A stretch of DNA of 9,025 nt from Gallionella sp. (GTDB lineage Bacteria; Pseudomonadota; Gammaproteobacteria; Burkholderiales; Gallionellaceae): assembly GCA_024654105.1 (NCBI GenBank), contig JANLID010000028.1:1-9025 (forward strand). The letters run 5' to 3'. This document shows positions 1 to 8,263 of this stretch, in pieces. Numbering within the stretch: the stretch's first letter is position 1; every line of letters starts with the position of its first letter. The position numbers and the translations under genes were made by a program. The notes under the pieces were generated by a model. It had not been told where the DNA came from. It searched no databases and saw only the letters and a list, made by a program, of their open reading frames with translations.

Positions 1-864
1 CAGCGCCAATACGCCGCTCACCTCACCCATGACTCCCAATGGAAGCACAAGCACATCGCACATGCCATAAAGCTCGGCACGCTCGCGCCAGGACGCAAAA
101 CCCGGCGCGTCCACAGCAAACGAACAGGGGTAATCCTGGGAAATTGCCCGCCCCACCGGGCCGCGCCCTTCCGGCGTATCGTCCCAGCGCACGCGCAACC
201 CTTCCAGATATGCGGTCTCCCCTGCCGCGGCAGCGATACTGACCGTCCCGTCGGCTTCCTTCATGCCGACCCAGACCAGCTTGAACTCGAACAGTTCGGC
301 AATCCGCTGGCAAATTTCAGCCAACAGCGGAGGCCTGTCCAAATCCCTCAGAATCAACCGGTCAAGCTCTTGCGAAAAAAGGTCGGCGGCCAGCAGCTCG
401 CGCTGGCGATTGCGCTGTCCGAGCAGTTTCAGTTCGCGCCGCATGATCGGCACCAGCCGCGCCAGGCTGTTCAGGCAGACAATATCCCGCGCGCCGGAGC
501 GCATCGCGCCAACGACATGGTCATGTTCGGCATTATCCAGATAGGCCAGCAGCGGGATGTCCAGCCCCCTCATACGCAGCAGTCTGACAGTCTGCTCAAG
601 CAAACTCTGGCCAGTCGGTAAATATTCAATTCTATGGCATTGGCCGGTACGAGCGCTGGAGCGGCGTTCAAGCACGCCCCGGCGGGCCGGCGAGCACTCA
701 ACGATCAGCACGTCCCAATGTTCCGGGAGCATCCTCTCCAGATCGTCCAGCGTATCCGCACATTGGTGATGGGGATCAAAGCCGCCCTGGCGCAGTTCAT
801 CCAGCAACCGGCCTGTAACCTCATCCGGAATCCTGATCAACAACATACGCAGTGGGATGGACAT
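1..864 (-). CDS. Pseudo-receiver + GAF domain sensor/signalling protein, 3' end beyond window
   Basis: Reading the minus strand from ATG at 864 gives 288 uninterrupted codons to the window edge, so the C-terminus is missing. Residues about 6-150 have the receiver fold pattern (LLI strand, WDVLIVE strand at 50-56, IPLLAYLD, SGARDIVCLNSLARL), but the key residues are lost. The usual N-terminal acidic pair is RIPDE, the phospho-acceptor Asp position holds Glu56, and the conserved Lys position holds Leu131. About 25 extra residues follow the third strand. Residues about 168-288 match a GAF domain, with a VWVGMKEADG strand and the GRGPVGRAI motif typical of proteobacterial GAF sensors. Proteins of this build usually continue into PAS, histidine kinase or GGDEF/EAL domains, which cannot be seen here. 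AGG at 871-873 lies 6 bases before the ATG, inside the end of the preceding response regulator gene, which points to translational coupling. The output activity is unknown. Confidence 0.85.
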   Translation of the reverse strand, partial: MSIPLRMLLIRIPDEVTGRLLDELRQGGFDPHHQCADTLDDLERMLPEHWDVLIVECSPARRGVLERRSSARTGQCHRIEYLPTGQSLLEQTVRLLRMRGLDIPLLAYLDNAEHDHVVGAMRSGARDIVCLNSLARLVPIMRRELKLLGQRNRQRELLAADLFSQELDRLILRDLDRPPLLAEICQRIAELFEFKLVWVGMKEADGTVSIAAAAGETAYLEGLRVRWDDTPEGRGPVGRAISQDYPCSFAVDAPGFASWRERAELYGMCDVLVLPLGVMGEVSGVLAL

Positions 865-867
865 AAA

Positions 868-1317
868 CTACCTCATGCTAAAAACAAGATCGCGCTGGCG
901 CGGCTGCATCCAGTATGCCAACTGCTCGCGGAAAAATCCGGTGAACTGCGCAAGATCAACCGGCTTGGCCACGAAACTGTTCGCCCCGACCTGGTAGGCC
1001 ATCAGCACATCGGCCTGGGTATGCTCGGCAGAAAATGTAACGACGGGAACGTCGCGTGTCGCAGGATGAATGCGCAATTTGCGCAGTATCGCCAAACCAT
1101 CCAGTTTCGGCAGTTTTAAGTCGAGCATGATGAAATGCGGCATTTGCCTCTTGCTTTCGATGCTGTCATCCAGCCATTTCAGCACCGCATCGACCCCTTC
1201 CGCTACGGTCAGATCGAGTTCCGCGCAGCAATCCGAAGCCGCACGATGCGCCAGATCAATAGCGGATAAATCATCCTCGATCAGCAATACGTTGTAGCGA
1301 AGAAAATTCACGCGCAT
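868..1317 (-). CDS. Stand-alone CheY-like response regulator (Rcp1 type)
   Basis: A 149-residue single-domain receiver with no output domain. All phosphorylation-site residues are present: acidic cluster E14-D15-D16, phospho-acceptor D66 in LDLKLPKLDG, Ser96 at the conserved Thr/Ser position (VVTFSAE) and K118 in VAKPVD. The length and the LDLKLPKLDG/HPATRDVPVV pattern fit the Rcp1-like family, which takes phosphate from a histidine kinase and works by protein-protein contact. The start is ATG 1317. Its GAGGA ribosome binding site (1321-1325) overlaps the alaS stop codon, with a short 3-base spacer; GTG two codons further in (1311) would have a more usual spacing and is possible. Only 3 bases separate it from the downstream receiver/GAF gene, so the two probably act in one pathway. 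The cognate kinase is not identified; it may be the downstream protein if that continues into a kinase domain. Confidence 0.93.
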   Translation of the reverse strand: MRVNFLRYNVLLIEDDLSAIDLAHRAASDCCAELDLTVAEGVDAVLKWLDDSIESKRQMPHFIMLDLKLPKLDGLAILRKLRIHPATRDVPVVTFSAEHTQADVLMAYQVGANSFVAKPVDLAQFTGFFREQLAYWMQPRQRDLVFSMR

Positions 1318-1323
1318 TTTTCC

Positions 1324-3987
<2,664 letters not shown>

Positions 3988-4062
3988 GTTTTGCATCCAT
4001 CGCTAATATCGTTGCAACAGGCGGCTCTCAAGGTATATCTGGGCGCACCGGACAAGGCGCGC

Positions 4063-4071
4063 ATCATACCA
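4063..4071 (-). promoter_or_regulatory. Likely extended -10 promoter element of alaS
   Basis: The minus strand reads TGGTATGAT here: a -10 hexamer with five of six consensus bases plus the TGn extension, which relaxes the need for a -35 box. No good -35 hexamer lies 16-18 bases upstream. Transcription would begin near 4056, giving a leader of about 70 bases. A TTGACA on the minus strand at 4168-4173 has no -10 partner at the right distance. Pattern evidence only. Confidence 0.4.
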
Positions 4072-4190
4072 TTCCTCCAGCAACCACACCCGATCAGCGC
4101 GACATCAACTTGGCGCGCAGATGCGCCAGCTTATATGCTCACTGCCATGTTCAATTTACCCCGGATTGTCAAATAAAACCTTCTTCAATT

Positions 4191-4249
4191 GTAGGAGCAC
4201 GCCCTGCGTGTGATTGTTCTTTCGATTCGCGAGCAGGGCTCGCTCCTAC
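4191..4249. repeat. REPIN: two REP units in inverted orientation
   Basis: The element begins GTAGGAGC (4191-4198) and ends with the reverse complement GCTCCTAC (4242-4249). Each half also carries its own small hairpin: CACG-ccctg-CGTG (4198-4210) and GCGAG-caggg-CTCGC (4229-4243). The GTAG foot at both ends is the tetranucleotide recognised by REP-associated tyrosine transposases (RAYTs), so this is a REPIN. It lies between the res stop and alaS, where such elements commonly stabilise the 3' end of an mRNA or dampen readthrough. There is no U-run, so it is not a standard intrinsic terminator. Confidence 0.85.
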
Positions 4250-4281
4250 GCGGGATTTTCCGGCTAATGGATTTCTTGGGT

Positions 4282-6996
4282 TTATATCTCATTGGCAGAG
4301 GTCACATGCGCAAAATTCACCTGCAATGTGTCGAAGTGTACCTTGCCGCACTGAATCTTTGCCCATTCTGAACCGCGTAATTTCAATTGATCTTTGGTGG
4401 ATTTTGTTTCGCGCACCAAATAAACCTTGGCATCTTCCTGTTTCACAATCGCCCAATCCGGGTTATAGGTGCCCATGGGTGTATCGATCTTGAACCACCA
4501 GGGCAGTTTGATGAACAGCTCGATGTCCGTACGTGTACTCATGGCATCGGCGAAGGCGCGCTCCACTTCCGACTCGAACAGCACTGCATCGTAGACGCTG
4601 TTGTCCACTTCGATCATGCTGGTCAGCGCGCCGGTAATTTCTTCCGCTTCAAACAACATCATTTCGTATTCCTGACCGTTGATGCGCTCGTACTTGATGC
4701 CGGCTATCATCAGATTGTGTAGTTCCGCATCAATAGCCTGCTGGGCTTGCTCAAGAAATTGCTGCGGATTGTTCTGAACCTCGTTCAAACGATTGGAGCG
4801 TATCAATATCTCGGTGATCGCTTTACGCGTGAGTTCGGTTTTGGCTTGCAGATAGCCGAGCATATCCGGCACGTTGATTGAATGGTAATCCTTCGTCCCA
4901 GCTTCGCGTATACCTAACAACTGCGTATCCACGCCATCACCGGACATGACGATGCCGCTTTTCTGAACACCGATTCTGCTCGGCGCAATCTTGTTTCGCG
5001 CAGCTAAATTCCTGGCGGCGCGGTCAACCAACTCCTGCGTTTTATATTCCACCGCATAGCGAGTCTTATGCTTGATGCGATTCCATAGCTCCTTGAAATC
5101 AGCATTCAACCGCCAGCCTTGCTTCAGCTTCGCCGTTCGCGCTTCCTTCTTGTTGACGATGCGCCCCTCGAACTTCACGCCGCATTCATCTTCAATCTCG
5201 GTTTGCAGCTTCGCAGCAAACTCGTCGTAATGCTCGTTGGCAATCACCGTCAGCCGGTTGATGCTGGCATCGAAGCAACGCTCGCCGCTTTCCAGCACCG
5301 GCAAACGCAAGCCCCGGCCTATCTCCTGCCGCTTCTTGATTTCGGACTTGGTTTCGTTCAGCGTGCAAATCTGGAACACGTTCGGATTGTCCCAGCCCTC
5401 GCGCAGCGCAGAATGGCTGAAAATAAAGCGCAGCGGTTCATCTGGCGACAACAGCCGTTCCTTGTCCTGCATGATGAGCGCGTAAGCATCATCGTCCGCC
5501 GCCGTGTCGCCGCGCGTGTCTTTCGCTATGCCTTTGACAGCGGCGAAGTAGCCGTTGTGTACCTTCTCCACCGGCAACGGCGACAGCTCGCGATACTTCG
5601 GCAAGACCGATAATTCTTTGTAGGCCTCAATGAACCAGAGACGAATCTTGCCATCCTCGGTAGCGTAGTTCGCAACCCGGTCAATGAAAAACAACGACAA
5701 CACTTTCAAGCGCGCATCCGCTCCGGCAATATCAGGCAACAACCTCTTGATACGCAGCTCTTTGTCAAAATGCTCACGCACCGTTTCGCGTATCTGCACA
5801 CGCATTACATCATCGCCGCGCCCACCATGCGTCTGGCCGACATGCAGCACCAGCCCGTTGGTGAAACTCACATAACCATCCGCCGCAGGGATCGAATCAT
5901 CCTTTTTCCCATCGGGAAAAAGTCGATTGCCTCCTCGCCCGCTTGCGGGAGAGGATTGAGGTGAGGGCACTCTTATCTCGTCCACAATGTGGCCCGCATA
6001 ATTGCCACGCTCATTAGTCTTCTCGAACAAATCCACGCCGCCCGCGCTGATGGAAATACTCTTGCGCTGCGGCCCGGTTTTTTCGTTCACATCGATCAGC
6101 AATTTGGCGGTGACCTTGGTCTTGGTCGCGCTGATGCTTTGTACCCGAATAAAAGGCTGGTTGAAATCCGGATCATCCAGCACCGAACTGACCTCAATGC
6201 GCTTCACCAGCTTCAGGTCGTAAGCCTGCACCGGGTCGAGTTTGTAAACGAGGTTGTATTTATTTCGATGGGTCGCCGAATAGCGCAGCGTGCATAGCGG
6301 ATTGAGGCTGGCAATGGCTTTCCTGGCCTGCTCGCTCTCCATGTTCTGCGGCTCATCCAGCACCACAATCGGCTGTGCGGCCTGTACAAACTCAATCGGC
6401 TTGCGCCCGGAAAGCTGGTCTTTGTCCTGGTGAATCACATTGTTTGATTGCTTGTTGAAGGCATCAATGTTCATCACCAGAATTTGCAGCGTACTGCTTT
6501 GCGCGAACTGGCGCAGCTTGGAATATTGCTTCGAGTCATACACCCAGCTATCGAACGCCACATTGCCGAACATCGCCTGAAAATGTTCCTTCATCAAACG
6601 CAAGCTGGTAATGACACCCTCGCGTATCGCCACGCTCGGCACCACGATAATGAACTTGCTGAACCCGAATCGCTGGTGCAACTCGAAAATGGAACGCAGG
6701 TAAACGTAAGTCTTGCCCGTGCCAGTTTCCATCTCCACCGAAAAGTTCATGCCATCCAGCGCATCGCTGCTCGGTAACTTGTTAGCCTGTTGCACCGCTT
6801 GCAAATTGCGCAACAACGCCGCCTCATCCAATGAGAACTGGTTGCACACACCCAGCTCCGTCAGCCCCGCCAGCGAGCCCACATCAAAGGCAAATTCGAA
6901 CGCGCCGGAACTCAGCGACTGCCCGTCAAACAGACCGAGCACCGCATTAGTGGCATCGCGCTGATATTTCTGGTTGCTGTCGAACTTAATTTTCAT
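4282..6996 (-). CDS. res: Type III restriction endonuclease, Res subunit
   Basis: Res partners Mod to form a type III restriction complex: Mod recognises an asymmetric site, and Res uses ATP hydrolysis to communicate along DNA and cut unmethylated targets. The 904-residue protein starts with the family signature MKIKFDSNQKYQ. It has an SF2 helicase core with Walker A GTGKT at 92-96 (K95), DEPQ box at 214-217, and motif VI QEIGRGLRL from 557. A C-terminal PD-(D/E)xK nuclease is intact: NPD847, then E863-T-K865. All catalytic residues are present, so the enzyme looks functional. Residues about 343-365 (VPSPQSSPASGRG...FPDGKKDD) are encoded by a palindromic repeat in a loop after the first helicase domain. 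The ATG at 6996 matches family N-termini, but its ribosome binding site is weak (AT-rich leader, no GGAG). Unlike classical systems, mod is not immediately upstream; fic and a regulated-looking 135-base gap come between. Confidence 0.96.
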   Translation of the reverse strand: MKIKFDSNQKYQRDATNAVLGLFDGQSLSSGAFEFAFDVGSLAGLTELGVCNQFSLDEAALLRNLQAVQQANKLPSSDALDGMNFSVEMETGTGKTYVYLRSIFELHQRFGFSKFIIVVPSVAIREGVITSLRLMKEHFQAMFGNVAFDSWVYDSKQYSKLRQFAQSSTLQILVMNIDAFNKQSNNVIHQDKDQLSGRKPIEFVQAAQPIVVLDEPQNMESEQARKAIASLNPLCTLRYSATHRNKYNLVYKLDPVQAYDLKLVKRIEVSSVLDDPDFNQPFIRVQSISATKTKVTAKLLIDVNEKTGPQRKSISISAGGVDLFEKTNERGNYAGHIVDEIRVPSPQSSPASGRGGNRLFPDGKKDDSIPAADGYVSFTNGLVLHVGQTHGGRGDDVMRVQIRETVREHFDKELRIKRLLPDIAGADARLKVLSLFFIDRVANYATEDGKIRLWFIEAYKELSVLPKYRELSPLPVEKVHNGYFAAVKGIAKDTRGDTAADDDAYALIMQDKERLLSPDEPLRFIFSHSALREGWDNPNVFQICTLNETKSEIKKRQEIGRGLRLPVLESGERCFDASINRLTVIANEHYDEFAAKLQTEIEDECGVKFEGRIVNKKEARTAKLKQGWRLNADFKELWNRIKHKTRYAVEYKTQELVDRAARNLAARNKIAPSRIGVQKSGIVMSGDGVDTQLLGIREAGTKDYHSINVPDMLGYLQAKTELTRKAITEILIRSNRLNEVQNNPQQFLEQAQQAIDAELHNLMIAGIKYERINGQEYEMMLFEAEEITGALTSMIEVDNSVYDAVLFESEVERAFADAMSTRTDIELFIKLPWWFKIDTPMGTYNPDWAIVKQEDAKVYLVRETKSTKDQLKLRGSEWAKIQCGKVHFDTLQVNFAHVTSANEI
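5902..5968. repeat. Composite palindromic repeat inserted in frame in res
   Basis: Two hairpins lie side by side. The first is a perfect 9-bp stem CTTTTTCCC/GGGAAAAAG with a 3-base loop (5902-5922). The second is CCTCGCCCG/CGGGAGAGG (5933-5954, one mismatch, loop CTTG), followed by GATTGAGGTGAGGG (5954-5967). The latter flank matches the flank of the element at 8755-8835 in mod, so both belong to one family. On the minus strand the second hairpin reads SSPASGRG, equivalent to PSPEGRG in mod. The outer limits are approximate; the first hairpin could be part of the element or a separate insertion. Confidence 0.75.
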
Positions 6997-7037
6997 ATTT
7001 ACTTATTGTTTTTAAAGCTTATTTTTCAGGGCAATAT

Positions 7038-7131
7038 TTGTGTTAAGTCTGCCTTACACAACGATGCTTGTGTAAGGCAAAACATATTATACTTTACACA
7101 AGCATCGTTGACGTTGTCAGGGCATACACAA
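7038..7131 (-). promoter_or_regulatory. Putative res promoter with repeated TTACACAA operators
   Basis: The AT-rich gap between fic and res holds a perfect -10 box on the minus strand (TATAAT, 7086-7091) with no good -35, as in activator-dependent promoters. The octamer TTACACAA occurs exactly at 7054-7061 and 7094-7101 and as its complement TTGTGTAA at 7068-7075. One-change variants lie at 7038-7046 and 7124-7131. The -10 box sits in the 18-base spacer between two 17-base inverted arms (7059-7075 and 7094-7110). This arrangement suits a dimeric DNA-binding protein controlling res. Start of transcription would be near 7079. The regulator is unknown; the winged helix of the adjacent Fic protein is one candidate. 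Confidence 0.55.
7051..7078. repeat. Perfect 11-bp hairpin at predicted 5' end of the res mRNA
   Basis: GCCTTACACAA (7051-7061) and TTGTGTAAGGC (7068-7078) pair perfectly around the 6-base loop CGATGC. From the predicted start near 7079, the hairpin would be the first structure of the res transcript, a position known to protect some bacterial mRNAs from decay. In a longer mod-fic-res readthrough RNA, 7094-7110 could pair with 7059-7075 instead, which would exclude this hairpin. It lacks a U-run on either strand, so it is not a terminator. Confidence 0.7.
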
Positions 7132-8250
7132 CTATCCAATCACTTTTCTTCCTTCAGCGATATTAATCAGGTCTGGCAAGGCAAACACAGCGGGGGTTCT
7201 TCCCGATGATTCGCGCAGGCGAATAATCAGCCCATCTTGTTTAATATGGCCGAGAATGCCATTAGCGGTCATGCGATTTTCTATCCCTGCCAATCGGCTG
7301 AAATCGGTGGCGTTCAAAATAGGCCGCATAAAAAACGCATCCAGGGCGGGTACGGCAAACTGTGAATGAGTTGACGCGATAAAGCGTTGCTTCAACGTAT
7401 CGTATAACTCCAGTATTTGTTTGGCCTTAACCAGATTGGCATCCGCTTGCAAAACGATTGCCTCCAGAAAAAACTCTATCCAGCCCTGCCAATTGCCGTC
7501 ATCGGTAATCGCCAGCAGCCCGTCGTAATATTGGTCGCGGTGAGCTTCCAGATATTCGGACAAATAAAACATCGGGCGCGACAGCGTCTTGCGCTGAAAC
7601 AGCAGCAGCGGAATCAACATGCGGCCAATGCGGCCATTACCGTCTTTGAACGGGTGCAAAATCTCGAACTGCGCGTGCGCAACCGCCACCTGTAGAACCG
7701 GATCTTCGTCCTCAGCAGCCAGGTAATTCGCCCAAGCGTCGAGAGCCTGCGGCAACACCATCGGGTTGGGCGGCACAAACCGGGCTGCTTTCATGGGCGA
7801 ACCATGGCGGCCTATCCAATTCTGGTCGATACGAAACTCACCGGGTGTCTTGTCGGAACCACGCACGCCCTGCATCAACCGTTGATGCACGCCCTTGATC
7901 AGCGACAACGAGAGCGGGCGATGCGCCAAGGCTTGCTCGGCATCGCGCATCGCGGCGCGGTAATTGGAAATTTCCTCGATATCTGCATGGCGCGCTTGCG
8001 CCTGCTCAATACCGGCATCCTGTTGCAACACCTCTTCCAGCGTGGCTTGCGTGCCCTCGATACGGGACGACAATACCGCTTCATTCGCCGTAATCGGGGA
8101 AAGCAGCACGGCAGGATTGGGCAACGCCTGCAACATGCCGTCGTACCGCGCCAGCGCGGCATTGGCCTTGCCCACCAAAGGCACCAACCGGCGCCAGTCG
8201 AGATCGGTGACTGGAAGCGCGGGTGGGGCGCAAGGAGATTGTTGGGACAT
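7132..8250 (-). CDS. Class II Fic-domain adenylyltransferase with C-terminal winged helix
   Basis: Fic enzymes transfer AMP from ATP to hydroxyl side chains of target proteins. The 372-residue product has three parts. An N-terminal helical Fic_N region carries the autoinhibitory motif S61-SRI-E65-G66, matching (S/T)xxxE(G/N), whose Glu blocks productive ATP binding. The Fic core has the full catalytic motif HPFKDGNGRIGR with H199 as the base and R210 at the end. A C-terminal winged-helix-like domain (about 290-372, ATDFSRLAGI..NRMTANGILGHI) follows. Size and layout resemble the Shewanella SoFic type, whose physiological target is uncertain. I chose ATG 8250 because TAGGAG (8258-8263) sits 7 bases upstream and overlaps the mod stop; the ATG at 8280 would add ten poor residues and overlap mod. 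It sits between mod and res, probably cotranscribed with mod. Function in restriction, if any, is inference. Confidence 0.93.
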   Translation of the reverse strand: MSQQSPCAPPALPVTDLDWRRLVPLVGKANAALARYDGMLQALPNPAVLLSPITANEAVLSSRIEGTQATLEEVLQQDAGIEQAQARHADIEEISNYRAAMRDAEQALAHRPLSLSLIKGVHQRLMQGVRGSDKTPGEFRIDQNWIGRHGSPMKAARFVPPNPMVLPQALDAWANYLAAEDEDPVLQVAVAHAQFEILHPFKDGNGRIGRMLIPLLLFQRKTLSRPMFYLSEYLEAHRDQYYDGLLAITDDGNWQGWIEFFLEAIVLQADANLVKAKQILELYDTLKQRFIASTHSQFAVPALDAFFMRPILNATDFSRLAGIENRMTANGILGHIKQDGLIIRLRESSGRTPAVFALPDLINIAEGRKVIG

Positions 8251-8257
8251 GATATTT

Positions 8258-8263
8258 CTCCTA
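8258..8263 (-). promoter_or_regulatory. Ribosome binding site of fic, overlapping mod stop
   Basis: The minus strand reads TAGGAG; its first three bases are the TAG stop of mod. The GGAG core is 7 bases before ATG 8250. This decides the fic start and suggests that ribosomes finishing mod re-initiate on fic, so the two proteins would be made together. Confidence 0.75.

Noticed and set aside
4168..4173. TTGACA as the -35 box of alaS
   Set aside because: No acceptable -10 hexamer lies 15-19 bases downstream on the minus strand.
7051..7078. Intrinsic terminator after fic
   Set aside because: The stem is only moderately GC-rich and has no U-run on the minus strand after it, while its arms recur as separate octamers around a -10 box.
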